64,000 bases of DNA from an uncultured Pelagibacteraceae bacterium (GCA_902573985.1 CACGLS010000001.1:124001-188000), one strand, 5' to 3'. Shown: positions 17,604 through 27,260, numbered from the stretch's first letter. Numbers and translations: made by a program. Notes: generated by a model from the sequence alone, not told the origin.

Positions 17604-18203
17604 GTGATTCTTTTTAAAAAAATAATATTTGTTTTAATTTTTTTTATTTTAGGTGCATGTTCGTCAATTCCGAAAAATACTCAAAATAGTTGTGCTATCT
17701 TTGAAGAGAGATATTTGTGGTACAAACATTCTAAGGCTTCCTATGAAAAATGGGGAGCACCTATTCATTTACAACTAGCTTTCGTAAAAAAAGAAAGTGA
17801 TTTTAATTGGCTCGCAAAACCCCCAAGGAAGAAATTATTTAAAGTAATACCATTTAAAAGACCTTCATCTTCATTTGGATACTCTCAAGCCGTGAAGGGA
17901 ACCTGGGAGCAATACAAGAGGGAAACAAATAATCCACTTGCTACAAGAGCAAGATTCAAAGACTCTGTAGATTTTATAGGGTGGTATATTCATAAAACAA
18001 ATAAAATATTAAAAATTTCAAAAAAAGATCCTTATCGACAGTATCTAGCCTATTATAAGGGTTGGGGAGATTATAAAAATTATTCAAAAGATAAAAAAGC
18101 TATAATATATGCAAAGTCTGTGAAGGATATGGCAAGCAAATATAGAAAACAATTAACGCTTTGCAAAAAAAATCTAGATAAAAACAAATATATTATTTTT
18201 TAA
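17604..18203 (+). CDS. Lytic-transglycosylase-like lipoprotein
   Basis: 199 aa, GTG start. The lipobox ILGACSS (Cys about residue 19) marks an envelope lipoprotein. The rest resembles a soluble lytic transglycosylase domain: FVKKESDFNW with the catalytic-position Glu, SFGYSQAVKGTWEQYK, and YYKGWGDY. Would cleave peptidoglycan glycan strands. Its proximity to amgK-murU fits a cell-wall turnover theme, though it is on a separate unit. Overlaps the convergent RND pump gene by 11 nt. Confidence 0.75.
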   Translation: MILFKKIIFVLIFFILGACSSIPKNTQNSCAIFEERYLWYKHSKASYEKWGAPIHLQLAFVKKESDFNWLAKPPRKKLFKVIPFKRPSSSFGYSQAVKGTWEQYKRETNNPLATRARFKDSVDFIGWYIHKTNKILKISKKDPYRQYLAYYKGWGDYKNYSKDKKAIIYAKSVKDMASKYRKQLTLCKKNLDKNKYIIF

Positions 18204-21200
18204 GTTGTTTCTGTAACTCAATTTCAATAGCATCAATTCTCTTGGTTCCTCTTCCAACGATTGTATAAACAGTAGGGATTACGTAAAGAGTAAAAAATGT
18301 TGAGAATAACATTCCACCAAATATTGTGATACCAACAGTTAATCGACTTGCAGCACCAGGGCCAGTTCCAAGAATTAGTGGTAAAACTCCAATGATTGTG
18401 GAGATACTTGTCATGAGAATAGGTCTTAGCCTAATAGCGGCAGCTTCAAATACAGCAACCTCTAAATTCTTACCTTCTTTCCTTAATTGATTTGCAAATT
18501 CTACAATTAAGATACCGTTTTTAGCTGAGAGACCAATCAAAATGATTAAAGCTATCTGACTATAAACATTCAATGAAGACCCAACTACTAGTAAACCAAT
18601 TAATCCACCAAGAATAGCCATAGGCACAGTTAACATAATTGTCAGTGGATGCCTCCAGCTTTCAAATTGAGCGCTCATAGCTAGGTATGCAGTAATTAAT
18701 GCTAAAGCAAATATTACATAAAGTTCAGTGTTAGTTTTTTTATACTCTTCACTTTCACCTTTGTAAGCAATTTTTGCTTGAGGTGTATTCTGTTCTACAA
18801 CACCTACTAAAAACTTTAGAGCCTCATCAAGCGAATAGTCTCCAACTAGTCTTGCCGAGATAGTAACTGCTTTTTGCCTATTGTATCTTGCTAAGAATGG
18901 AGATTGTCCCTCTTCATCGTATGCAACTAAGTTTGACACAGATACAAGCTTTCCATTATTTTTAGATCTTACAAAAACTTTACTTATACTATCTGGCTCT
19001 TGCCTATCTTTGATATCGCCTTGCAAAATTATAGAATATTCTTTTCCATCCCTTGTGAAGTTTGTAACTCTTTTAGAACCAAAAATTGTTTCTATAGTTT
19101 TTCCAATATCCTCTGTTGAAACTCCTAGGTCAGCAGCTTTTTTTTGATCTATCTTTACATTTAATTGAGGTTTATTCAGATCAAAGTCATCTTGAATAGA
19201 AGTAAGACCAGGATTTTTTCTTGCCTCTTTTTTAATTATCTCCTTCCACTCAATTAATTGTTCATATGTATTACCCAAAACAACAAATTGGACTGGACTT
19301 TCTATTCCGCCAGTCCTTATTCCCTGAGGCATTATTGGAAAAGCTAAAACACCCGGCACTCTCGCAATTTTTCCAAAAGACTCCCTCATTATCTCCACTC
19401 CGTGACGATCTCTTTTAGCCCAAGGTTCTAAAAGAACAATTATAAAACCACTATTTACTTGTTTAGCTGACTTTCCAAAACCTGGAACTCGCATGATTAA
19501 TTTTCTATATTCACCTTTACCTACGCTTGGAAGTAACAATTCCTCAATTTCTTCTGCTCTATCTTTGGTAAAATTAAAACCAGATCCTTGTGGAGCTTTT
19601 ACAATTACAAAAAATGCTCCCCTATCTTCAGGAGCAATTAATTCTTTCTTGGCGAAATTAAAAAAAAATATTGTTAATACGAGAGTACCTAATAAAAAAA
19701 TAGTTATTGTTTTTCTTTTCTTTATCCAATTCAATAGTGAAACTTTATAAAGATAAGTGAGATCTTTTAAAAATTTCTCAAATTTTAAAACAATTTTTGA
19801 TTTTTGCATGTCTTTTTGCAAAAATTTACTAGCCAACATTGGACTTAATGATAACGCAACAAAGCTAGAAATAATTACAGCCGATGCAAGAGTAATTGCT
19901 GTTTGAGTAAAAAGAACTCCTGTAATTCCTTTAATAAAAATTAGAGGCACAAATACTGCTACTAACACAACAGTTGTAGCTATTATTGCAAACGATACTT
20001 GCTTAGCACCCTTGTAAGCTGCAACTAAAGGTGTATCTCCTAACTCTATTCTTCTCACTATATTCTCAAGCATCACGATGGCATCATCAACAACAATACC
20101 AATAGCTAGTACTAAGGCCATCAAAGTAAAAAGATTAATTGAAAAATCAAAAATATAAATTGATAAAAAAGTTGAGATTAATGAAACAGGCAAAGCTATT
20201 AAAGGGACAACTAAAGCTCTTAGGTTGCCGAGAAATAGATATATTATAATAGTCACTAATATTAATGCAATAATCAGCGTTTTATAAACTTCTTTAATAG
20301 CAGATTTTATATAATTACTTCTATCAAATGAAACTTCCAAGGTAGTTCCTGGTGGCAAGCTTGGTTTTAATTCTTTTATTTTTTTTTTAATCCCATTTGC
20401 TACCGCAATGGTGTTTGCATCAGATTGTTGATATATCCCTATACCAACAACTTGTTTTCCGTTTCCTTTAAAAAGAGTTCTTGTTGACTCAGCTCCTAAT
20501 TCGATTCTTGAAACATCTGACAAGGTTATGATCGAACCGTCCTTAGCTCTTTTTAGAGGTAGATTTTTATAATTTTCAACTTCTTTATAAGCTTTATCCA
20601 GTTTTATAGTTAGATCGATATCTCTTGACTCAATTCGTCCAGCTGGGAACTCGGTATTTTCTTGTCTGAGAATTGTCTCAACTTCTTGAGTAGTAAGATC
20701 TCTTGCAGCTAAAGCTATTGGATCTAACCAAACTCTTAGTGAGAGCTCTCTTTGACCACCAAGGCGAACTCTGCCTACGCCATCAACAGTAGAGAAAGTA
20801 TCAGTTAAATATCTATCGGCGTAATCAGTTAATTCTAAATCAGTCATCGTTTCAGAGTTGAAAGACAACCACATAGTAGTTCTCATACCAGCACTTTGTT
20901 TAAAAATTTCAGGCTGTTCCGCGCCCTCTGGTAAATTATCAAGCACTCTAGAAACAGAGCTTCTTACATCGTTAGCAACATCATCTAAGTCTAAACTTGT
21001 CTCAAATGTAAGTGTAATTCTTGAACTTTCATCCTCACTAAACGAGTCTATCGTTTCTAGTCCGGGTGTGCCCCCAACAAAGTCCTCAATTTTTTGAGTT
21101 ATTTGAGTATCAACAATTTCTGCCGATGCACCCCTATACTCGGTTTGAATAGTTACCACAGGAGGCTGTACGTCAGGTAGTTCATCAGTTGGAATTTCTT

Positions 21201-21288
21201 GAAAAGTTACAAGACCAAATATCACTAATACCAAGCTCATTACTGAAGCTACGACAGGTCTTTTGATAGATAGGTCTGTTAAAAACAT
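18193..21288 (-). CDS. RND efflux pump permease (AcrB/MexF family)
   Basis: 1031-aa inner-membrane proton-driven exporter of the HAE-1 type. Twelve helices with two large periplasmic loops are expected; visible motifs include N-terminal FLTDLSIKRPVVASV, the TM4 proton relay GIVVDDAIVMLENI with adjacent Asps, and GLSAKNGILIVEFANQLR in TM10. Its start abuts the adaptor gene (1 nt). No outer-membrane TolC-type gene lies nearby. Substrate cannot be read from sequence. Confidence 0.93.
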   Translation of the reverse strand: MFLTDLSIKRPVVASVMSLVLVIFGLVTFQEIPTDELPDVQPPVVTIQTEYRGASAEIVDTQITQKIEDFVGGTPGLETIDSFSEDESSRITLTFETSLDLDDVANDVRSSVSRVLDNLPEGAEQPEIFKQSAGMRTTMWLSFNSETMTDLELTDYADRYLTDTFSTVDGVGRVRLGGQRELSLRVWLDPIALAARDLTTQEVETILRQENTEFPAGRIESRDIDLTIKLDKAYKEVENYKNLPLKRAKDGSIITLSDVSRIELGAESTRTLFKGNGKQVVGIGIYQQSDANTIAVANGIKKKIKELKPSLPPGTTLEVSFDRSNYIKSAIKEVYKTLIIALILVTIIIYLFLGNLRALVVPLIALPVSLISTFLSIYIFDFSINLFTLMALVLAIGIVVDDAIVMLENIVRRIELGDTPLVAAYKGAKQVSFAIIATTVVLVAVFVPLIFIKGITGVLFTQTAITLASAVIISSFVALSLSPMLASKFLQKDMQKSKIVLKFEKFLKDLTYLYKVSLLNWIKKRKTITIFLLGTLVLTIFFFNFAKKELIAPEDRGAFFVIVKAPQGSGFNFTKDRAEEIEELLLPSVGKGEYRKLIMRVPGFGKSAKQVNSGFIIVLLEPWAKRDRHGVEIMRESFGKIARVPGVLAFPIMPQGIRTGGIESPVQFVVLGNTYEQLIEWKEIIKKEARKNPGLTSIQDDFDLNKPQLNVKIDQKKAADLGVSTEDIGKTIETIFGSKRVTNFTRDGKEYSIILQGDIKDRQEPDSISKVFVRSKNNGKLVSVSNLVAYDEEGQSPFLARYNRQKAVTISARLVGDYSLDEALKFLVGVVEQNTPQAKIAYKGESEEYKKTNTELYVIFALALITAYLAMSAQFESWRHPLTIMLTVPMAILGGLIGLLVVGSSLNVYSQIALIILIGLSAKNGILIVEFANQLRKEGKNLEVAVFEAAAIRLRPILMTSISTIIGVLPLILGTGPGAASRLTVGITIFGGMLFSTFFTLYVIPTVYTIVGRGTKRIDAIEIELQKQLKK

Positions 21289-22161
21289 TTAATTTCTTGG
21301 ATTTATAATTTTGATTTTAGCATTATTTCTTACTTTTGAGACACCTTCTGTAATAACAAGATCGCCTTCATTTATTCCTGATACAACAGAAACTTTTCCA
21401 AAATTTCTTTTACCAATTTCAATGTTTTTCTTTTCGGCAGTTTCGTCTTTTACTGTGTAAACAAAAGCTGTACTACCTTGAATCGTGACAGCACTTTCAG
21501 GAACACCAATTTGGTTTATTTCATCATATATAACTTTTACTGTCATTAATTGCCCTGGAATAATATCAAAATTAGAATTATCGACTATAACTCTTGATAA
21601 AATCGATCTCGTAGAAGGATCTATTCTTGAGCTAATTGTTTGAATTTTCCCCTTAAAAGCTTTCTCAAATGCTGAACTTGTTATTTCTGCTTTTAATCCT
21701 GGTTTTAGTATACTTACATAATTCTCTGGAACTTTTATATCTATAACTATTTTTTTTAAATCATCTAAAGTTACTATTAAGCTCTCTGAACCCAAAACTC
21801 CTTGAGCAATTTCTCTTTTCCCCAATTTACCCGCAAAATCTGCAATAACTTCTTCTCCACTTTTAAGCCTAAGGATTATTTCACCTTTTTTTACAAATCT
21901 ATTATCAATATTTAATTTTCCTGCAACTTCACCAGTTTTAATTCTATAAGTTTTTGAATTTTGCGCAATCGCTGTCCCAAAAGTTTCTATACTTTTGTAA
22001 AATAATGATTTCTCAACTTGCTCTACGATTACACCTGGCGCAGGCCTCACACTGAATTTTTTTTTAAAGTGTAAGCCAATGAAATGCCTCGCAGCAATAA
22101 TTGCAAAAATAGCAATAAAAAAAATAATTAAAAATACTTTTAATTTTGATGATGCTTTCAT
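21289..22161 (-). CDS. RND periplasmic adaptor (membrane fusion protein)
   Basis: 290 aa. N-terminal membrane anchor (about residues 8-24), then beta-barrel and lipoyl-type segments: KTGEVAGKLNIDNRFVKKGE, VTLDDLKKIVIDIKVPE, VSRVIVDNSNFDIIPGQLM and C-terminal GINEGDLVITEG. The hairpin is short, as in small adaptors of the MdtA/AcrA group. The ATG at 22161 is chosen since it lies just after the sulfurtransferase stop; nine extra upstream codons are open. Translationally adjacent to the pump gene. Confidence 0.9.
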   Translation of the reverse strand: MKASSKLKVFLIIFFIAIFAIIAARHFIGLHFKKKFSVRPAPGVIVEQVEKSLFYKSIETFGTAIAQNSKTYRIKTGEVAGKLNIDNRFVKKGEIILRLKSGEEVIADFAGKLGKREIAQGVLGSESLIVTLDDLKKIVIDIKVPENYVSILKPGLKAEITSSAFEKAFKGKIQTISSRIDPSTRSILSRVIVDNSNFDIIPGQLMTVKVIYDEINQIGVPESAVTIQGSTAFVYTVKDETAEKKNIEIGKRNFGKVSVVSGINEGDLVITEGVSKVRNNAKIKIINPRN

Positions 22162-22163
22162 TT

Positions 22164-22976
22164 TTATTCTAATCCGTACTCCGACCATGAGCCGTCATAG
22201 ATAGTAGGTTTTTTACCACTTATGATAGAATTAGCTAGTCCTAAAATACATGCCGTGACTCCAGATCCGCATGTAAAAGCAATATCTTTATCTTTATCTA
22301 TTTCATTCTGATCAAAAATCTTTATTAAATCTTCTTTTTTTTTGAAGGTTCTATCTTCATTTAAAAGTAATTGAAAAGGTATATTTTTAGATCCTTCAAT
22401 GTGACCTCTTTTTAATCCTTGTCGGGGCTCAGGAACTAAACCCAAATATCTTTCTTTGCTTCTAGCATCTATTAACTGAAATTTTTTATCTAATATGTTT
22501 TTTTTGACTTGAGTTTTATTTATTACCAAGGATAAATTTTCATTAGTTTCATAATTAGTTTTGGAGATTTTTATTATTTCTTTTGACACAGCTCTATTTT
22601 CCTTCAACCATTTTGTAAAATTCCCGTCTAAAACAGAAACTTGATCAGCGTTATGTCCAAAGTAAATAAAAGTATACCAAACTCTACATGAACTGAAGAC
22701 ATCTGAATTATCATAAATAATTACATGGTCAGAATTATTTATTCCCAAATTTGAAACAATGTTTTCCCACTCTTTATTTGAAGGAAGCATATGGGGTAGT
22801 GAAGAATTTTTCTTTGAATTTTTATCAATATCAAAGAATATAGAGTTCTTTATATGATTTTCTTTAAACTCCTCTTCAGCATTTCTACCTGAGTTAGGCA
22901 AACACCAAGTAGCATCTAATATTTTCACTTTATTGATATTTTTTTCAAGCCATTCTGTAGTAACAAGCTGTTTCAT
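22164..22976 (-). CDS. sseA: 3-mercaptopyruvate/thiosulfate sulfurtransferase
   Basis: Tandem-rhodanese enzyme of 270 aa. N-terminal inactive domain (VTTEWLEKNINKVKILDATW, HIKNSIFFDID), C-terminal domain with the persulfide Cys in FTCGSGVTACILGLA; CGSGVTA is typical of mercaptopyruvate-type sulfurtransferases. ATG overlaps the msrA stop by one base. Operon order msrA-sseA-adaptor-pump suggests one transcript, mixing sulfur redox repair with efflux. Confidence 0.92.
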   Translation of the reverse strand: MKQLVTTEWLEKNINKVKILDATWCLPNSGRNAEEEFKENHIKNSIFFDIDKNSKKNSSLPHMLPSNKEWENIVSNLGINNSDHVIIYDNSDVFSSCRVWYTFIYFGHNADQVSVLDGNFTKWLKENRAVSKEIIKISKTNYETNENLSLVINKTQVKKNILDKKFQLIDARSKERYLGLVPEPRQGLKRGHIEGSKNIPFQLLLNEDRTFKKKEDLIKIFDQNEIDKDKDIAFTCGSGVTACILGLANSIISGKKPTIYDGSWSEYGLE

Positions 22977-23422
22977 TATCTATTTTTTTCTATGTACTTT
23001 TGGTGATATTCTTCTGCCTTACAATAATTTTTGAGCCGAGAAATGTTAGTTTGAATTTTTCCATTAAGTTCCTTATTAAAAATTTCTAAAATTTCTTTAG
23101 CCTCAGCTTTTTGAATGTCATCTTCATAAAATATTTCACTTCGATATTGAGTTCCAACATCAGGGTATTGCATATCTTTTTGAGTAGGGTCGTGCATTTT
23201 AAAAAATAAGTCTAAAATTTTTTTGAAGGAAATTAATTTTTCATCAAAGGTAAGTCTTACAACTTCAGCATGACCAGTGTCACCTCTACATACTTCTTCA
23301 TATGTAACTTTATCGGATAACCCACCAGCATAGCCGACTTCTGTTTCAATTATACCTGGCTTATTTTTGAAGTTTTCCTCAGGTTTCCAAAAACAGCCAA
23401 GAGCAAGTGTACATTTCTTCAT
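22976..23422 (-). CDS. msrA: Peptide-methionine (S)-S-oxide reductase
   Basis: Repairs oxidised methionine. 148 aa, shorter than many MsrA. Catalytic Cys in LALGCFWKPEENF (about residue 10), VGYAGG, GHAEVVRLTFD and DVGTQYRSEIFY are present. Lysine replaces the usual Gly after GCFW. Only one further Cys (KNYCKAEEYHQKY) lies near the C-terminus and could resolve. Heads the operon with sseA. Confidence 0.94.
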   Translation of the reverse strand: MKKCTLALGCFWKPEENFKNKPGIIETEVGYAGGLSDKVTYEEVCRGDTGHAEVVRLTFDEKLISFKKILDLFFKMHDPTQKDMQYPDVGTQYRSEIFYEDDIQKAEAKEILEIFNKELNGKIQTNISRLKNYCKAEEYHQKYIEKNR

Positions 23423-23455
23423 AAAGTAATTATATAGAGTTGTGAGGATATTAAA

Positions 23456-24334
23456 TTGTTAGCACGAAATCAATTAGGCGTATTGTACGGAGTAGCATCT
23501 GTGGCATGTTTTGCCATGATGGATGCTTGTGTTAAATGGTTAGACCAGTTTCCTGTTGGTGAAGTATTATTTGCAAGATTTTTTTTCGGTTTGATACCAA
23601 TTTTAATGCTTGTACCTAAGAATGAATTTAAAACTTTTTATAAAACTACAAGACCTAAATTACATGCTTTTAGAGCTGTAACAGGGACCTTGGCAATTGT
23701 TGCACTTTTTATTGCTCTTAGAGAAATACCTTTGGCAGATGTTGTAAGTTTGACTTTTGGAGGCCCAATTTTCGTTACCTTAGGTTCAATATTTTTTTTA
23801 TCTGAAAAAGTGGGTATTAGAAGATGGTCTGCAGTTTTAATTGGGTTTATCGGGATGTTAATGATTGTCAAACCCGCTTACGATGAATTAAATATTTATT
23901 ACTTGTTTCCAATAATTTTTTGTATTTTCTTCGCTTGTGTAGCTTTAAGTATAAGAAGTTTATCATCTACCGAACCTAATTATAGAATTGCCTTATACTT
24001 TTCTTTATTAAGCATGATAGTTGGTCTAGCAACACTTCCTTTTGGCTGGATCATGCCATCAAAATTTGAACTCTTTCTTTTAATTTTTACAGGTATAATT
24101 GGTTCAGTAGCTAATATTTTACTTACAGTATCACTAAGAATAGCTGAGGCATCACTAGTTACACCAACAAAATATTTAAATTTAGTATTTGCAATATTGT
24201 TAGGATATTTCATTTGGGACGAAATACCAAAAGTACTGACTCTTTTGGGTGCTGGCTTAATAATTGTAAGTTCTGCAATTATTTTCATGAGAGAATCTCA
24301 ACTTAAAAAACAAGTTGTTAGTCCTAGGCCGTGA
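23456..24334 (+). CDS. DMT-superfamily (EamA) transporter
   Basis: 292-aa inner-membrane permease with ten hydrophobic helices in two EamA repeats (about residues 8-140 and 148-280). Typical patterns: ARFFFGLIPILML, RAVTGTLAIVALFIALREIP and LGYFIWDEIP. TTG start supported by GAGGA about 9 nt upstream; the nearest internal ATG would remove the first helix. Possible roles are metabolite export or amino-acid-like uptake; substrate unknown. Overlaps the glycosylase start (GTGA). Confidence 0.87.
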   Translation: MLARNQLGVLYGVASVACFAMMDACVKWLDQFPVGEVLFARFFFGLIPILMLVPKNEFKTFYKTTRPKLHAFRAVTGTLAIVALFIALREIPLADVVSLTFGGPIFVTLGSIFFLSEKVGIRRWSAVLIGFIGMLMIVKPAYDELNIYYLFPIIFCIFFACVALSIRSLSSTEPNYRIALYFSLLSMIVGLATLPFGWIMPSKFELFLLIFTGIIGSVANILLTVSLRIAEASLVTPTKYLNLVFAILLGYFIWDEIPKVLTLLGAGLIIVSSAIIFMRESQLKKQVVSPRP

Positions 24335-24954
24335 GCAAGTATCCAAGTTACTGGTTAAAAGCAATAAAAATTTTATCTAAAAGAGATAAAGTTTTAAAAA
24401 GACTAATCCTTAAATACAATGATAAATTTTTGACTACAAGAAAAGATATTTTTTATTCTTTATGTAAAAGTATAGTCGGTCAGCAGATAAGTGTATCAGC
24501 TGCTAACTCAGTATTTAAAAAATTTCAAAAGAAAACTAAAAGGATTAATCCTTTAAAAGTATCAAAATTATCAATATCACAACTCAAATCCTGTGGTCTG
24601 AGTAGACAAAAAGCTTTAGGAATAAAAGAATTATCGATTAAATTTGTAAAGAAAGAATTTGATCCAAAATTAATCAAAAACATGAATGACGAGGAAGCCA
24701 TTCAATACTTGTCATCTTTGAGACAAATAGGTAGATGGAGCGCAGAAATGATTTTACTATTCACTTACAATCGATCTAATATTTGGCCTTTGCAAGACAT
24801 TGGTTTATTAAGAGCAATATCAAATAATTATAAGAAAAAATACTTTCCTCCAAAAAGTTTTTTAAATAAACTTTATAAAAAATTCACACCATATTGTTCA
24901 GTTGCCACGTGGTATCTCTGGCGCAGTATTGACGATGAACCAATCCAATATTAA
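24331..24954 (+). CDS. DNA-3-methyladenine glycosylase (HhH-GPD, AlkA-like)
   Basis: Base-excision repair glycosylase of 207 aa, GTG start overlapping the transporter TGA. HhH-GPD features: SLCKSIVGQQISVSAANSVF, CGLSRQKALGIKELS, hairpin LRQIGRWSAEMILLF, and catalytic Asp in WPLQDIGLLRAI. No iron-sulfur Cys cluster, as expected for the AlkA/Mag branch rather than EndoIII. The 3' end overlaps the convergent DUF1330 gene by 4 nt. Confidence 0.88.
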   Translation: MSKYPSYWLKAIKILSKRDKVLKRLILKYNDKFLTTRKDIFYSLCKSIVGQQISVSAANSVFKKFQKKTKRINPLKVSKLSISQLKSCGLSRQKALGIKELSIKFVKKEFDPKLIKNMNDEEAIQYLSSLRQIGRWSAEMILLFTYNRSNIWPLQDIGLLRAISNNYKKKYFPPKSFLNKLYKKFTPYCSVATWYLWRSIDDEPIQY

Positions 24955-25238
24955 GCACCTTCAATCGTTTGATGTTGACGTTCTGCATATCCCTCAAGAA
25001 TAGAATGTGCATCTTGATACTCTTTTGAATTGTAAAAGTTATTAGCTTCATCATAAGATGGAAACTCAATTACAACTGTTCTTGGAGATTTATCGCCCTC
25101 ATTAGATGTAGATCTTCCGCCTCTAATTAAAAATTTTCCCTTATATTTTTCAACTGCTGCTCTAGCTTTAACAGCGTATTCTTTTAACTTTTCCTCATTA
25201 CTTATACTTTTATAAACACAAACTACGTATCCTTTCAT
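24951..25238 (-). CDS. DUF1330 family protein
   Basis: 95-aa cytoplasmic protein of the DUF1330 ferredoxin-like (dimeric alpha-beta barrel) fold. Seen: YVVCVYKSISN strand, YKGKFLIRGGRS, and VVIEFPSYDEANNFYNSKEYQ, the family's most conserved segment. Function unknown. Shares a divergent 33-bp spacer with the phosphoribosyltransferase gene, with GGAG-type binding site upstream of its ATG. Confidence 0.87.
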   Translation of the reverse strand: MKGYVVCVYKSISNEEKLKEYAVKARAAVEKYKGKFLIRGGRSTSNEGDKSPRTVVIEFPSYDEANNFYNSKEYQDAHSILEGYAERQHQTIEGA

Positions 25239-25271
25239 TTACAACTCCTTTAAAATAAACTAACTTTTTTC

Positions 25272-25799
25272 ATGGCAGATAAACTTATCATTGATTGGAA
25301 AGAGTATAATCTAATCGTTGAAAAATTAGCAATACAAATTCATGAAAGTGGTTTTAAACCTAACTTGCTTATTGGTATTGCGAGAGGTGGCCTTCCAATT
25401 ACTGATGTCTTAAGCCGAGTTTTTAAATTAAAATGTGCTTATCTTGCTGTAGAGTCATATTCTGGAGAGGGTACAGAGGATCAACAAGGGGATTTAGTTT
25501 TCTCAAGAGAAATGAGCTCTACTGTTCAAGACATGAAAGGCAACATTCTTTTATGTGATGACTTATCTGATACAGGGGTAACGCTAAATAAAAGTATTGA
25601 TTGGTTAAAAAAATATCCACCCCTCAAAGACAAAATAAAAGAGATTAAAACTGCTGTGCTCTGGAAAAAAAAAGACTCAACTTTCGAACCTGATTTTTGC
25701 GCGCAAAGATTAGATAGTAACCCATGGATTGTACAACCATTCGAGCATTATGAGGAAATAAAAGTTCAGGATTTAATTAAGAAACATCAAAAGAATTAA
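25272..25799 (+). CDS. Phosphoribosyltransferase (xanthine/guanine PRT-like)
   Basis: 175-aa type I PRTase. PRPP-binding loop NILLCDDLSDTGVTL is clear, and the PPi loop is GIARGG. The closest general pattern is Gpt-like xanthine/guanine salvage; archaeal-type HPRT/PRT is possible. It converges on a purine-type permease across a shared terminator, which supports a purine salvage role (inference from context). Confidence 0.82.
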   Translation: MADKLIIDWKEYNLIVEKLAIQIHESGFKPNLLIGIARGGLPITDVLSRVFKLKCAYLAVESYSGEGTEDQQGDLVFSREMSSTVQDMKGNILLCDDLSDTGVTLNKSIDWLKKYPPLKDKIKEIKTAVLWKKKDSTFEPDFCAQRLDSNPWIVQPFEHYEEIKVQDLIKKHQKN

Positions 25800-25819
25800 G
25801 GGCCAGAATTAACTGGCCC
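25800..25819. terminator. Bidirectional terminator hairpin
   Basis: Perfect 7-bp GC-rich stem (GGGCCAG / CTGGCCC) with 6-nt loop AATTAA, directly after the PRT stop, followed by TAAAATTTTTA. It sits between two convergent stops 28 nt apart and can serve both. Confidence 0.8.
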
Positions 25820-25827
25820 TAAAATTT

Positions 25828-27138
25828 TTAGGCTACGTAAAAACTAATTACGCTAAATACTGCAATTACCCAAATAGCTGGAGAAGTTTTTCCGAATTTT
25901 CCTGTAAATATTTGAATTAATGCATATGAAATAAATGCTAGAGCGATACCGTTACTGATACTATACGTTAATGGCATTGTTATCATCGCAACTACTGCAG
26001 GGCCTGACTCAGCTATATCATCCCACTCAATATCAGTGATATTTCTTACGAATAATATTGCTACGTACAACAACGCTGCACCATCTATTTCTTTTGGTAA
26101 ACTTGTAGCGAGCGGCGAAAAGAATAAACAAGCTAGGAATAAAACTCCTATAACAAGTGAAGTCATTCCAGTTCTGCCTCCGGCTTTCACCCCCGCGCCT
26201 GACTCAACATAACTAGTTACAGTTGTTGTCCCCATCATTGCTCCAGCTACTGTTCCCACACTATCAGATAACATTGCTTTATTGATGTCTTGCACTTTAC
26301 CTTTTTTATCAACTTTACCTGCTACGTTAGCAACAGATGTTAATGTTCCTGCTGTATCGAAAAAGTCGATAAACAATAACGTAAAAACTATTGAAGCCAT
26401 TCCTGCGGTGAGCGCTGCTTTAAGATCAAAATCAAATAAGTAAGTCATTGGGGGGATAGAACCAACAACACCATTAAATTTTGCTAAACCAGTAGCCCAA
26501 GCTATTATACTAAATAAAAGGATACCAATTATAATGTTTCCTCTTATCTTCATCTTTTCTAAAACAATCATAAAGACAAAAGTTAAACAACCAAGAAGCA
26601 CTAAAGGATTCTTAATGTCACCTAAAGTAACTAGCGTGACTGGATGGTCTCCTACTACTCCCATAATTTCTAAACCAATAATAGCTAAAAATAATCCTAT
26701 CCCAGCACCAATTCCTAGTTTTAAACTTCTTGGAATCGAATTAATCAACCACGCTCTTAAAGGTGTGAGTGATATAGCTAAGAAAATAATTCCAGCAACC
26801 AATACAGCACCCAATGCTGCTTGTGGCGTGTACCCCATTCCTGCAACTACTCCGTATGCAACAAACGCATTTATGCCCATCCCTGGTGCCAAACCTATGG
26901 GCCAAGTTTTTCCGTAAAATGCCATAATGAAACATGCAAGTGCTGTAGCTAATATTGTTGCAGTAAATACTGCACCAAAATCAAAAAAACCTTTTTCTGT
27001 TCCGGCAAATTCACCAGATAAGATAAAGGGATTTAAAAACATGATGTATGCCATTGTAAGAAAAGTAGTTACACCAGCTATTACCTCAGTTTTAAAATTT
27101 GTTTTATGTTTTCTATACTCAAAATATTTATCCATCAT
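25828..27138 (-). CDS. NCS2-family purine permease (AzgA-like)
   Basis: 436-aa permease with about 13 hydrophobic segments. AzgA-type signatures: N-terminal TEVIAGVTTFLTMAYIMFLNP, GMGINAFVAYGVV, and FVLLFIDFFDTAGTL region with Asp/Phe-Asp motif. This branch transports adenine, guanine or hypoxanthine with protons. GGAGG lies 9 nt before the ATG. Convergent with a purine-type PRT. No purine riboswitch pattern is seen in the roughly 130-nt leader. Confidence 0.9.
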   Translation of the reverse strand: MMDKYFEYRKHKTNFKTEVIAGVTTFLTMAYIMFLNPFILSGEFAGTEKGFFDFGAVFTATILATALACFIMAFYGKTWPIGLAPGMGINAFVAYGVVAGMGYTPQAALGAVLVAGIIFLAISLTPLRAWLINSIPRSLKLGIGAGIGLFLAIIGLEIMGVVGDHPVTLVTLGDIKNPLVLLGCLTFVFMIVLEKMKIRGNIIIGILLFSIIAWATGLAKFNGVVGSIPPMTYLFDFDLKAALTAGMASIVFTLLFIDFFDTAGTLTSVANVAGKVDKKGKVQDINKAMLSDSVGTVAGAMMGTTTVTSYVESGAGVKAGGRTGMTSLVIGVLFLACLFFSPLATSLPKEIDGAALLYVAILFVRNITDIEWDDIAESGPAVVAMITMPLTYSISNGIALAFISYALIQIFTGKFGKTSPAIWVIAVFSVISFYVA

Positions 27139-27241
27139 AAAATAAAACCTCCGTTAAAAGTTTATTACTCTATATAGTCGTTAAAATCTTAACTAAATCC
27201 TTCATATCTACCTTGATTCAACCAATAGTAAATATATCTGT

Positions 27242-27260
27242 TTATAACTTTTCGTTATAA
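27242..27260. repeat. Perfect inverted repeat in divergent promoter region
   Basis: TTATAAC and GTTATAA separated by TTTTC, 13 nt before the 27274 start. Seven perfect pairs in a region between divergent genes suggest an operator or small hairpin; AT-rich composition makes chance pairing possible. Confidence 0.35.

Noticed and set aside
18881-19147. 88-codon plus-strand frame
   Set aside because: Antisense to the well-conserved RND pump sequence.
26534-26917. 127-codon frame on the plus strand
   Set aside because: Shadow of the purine permease, with no ribosome binding site and Pro/Ile-rich composition typical of antisense to a membrane protein.
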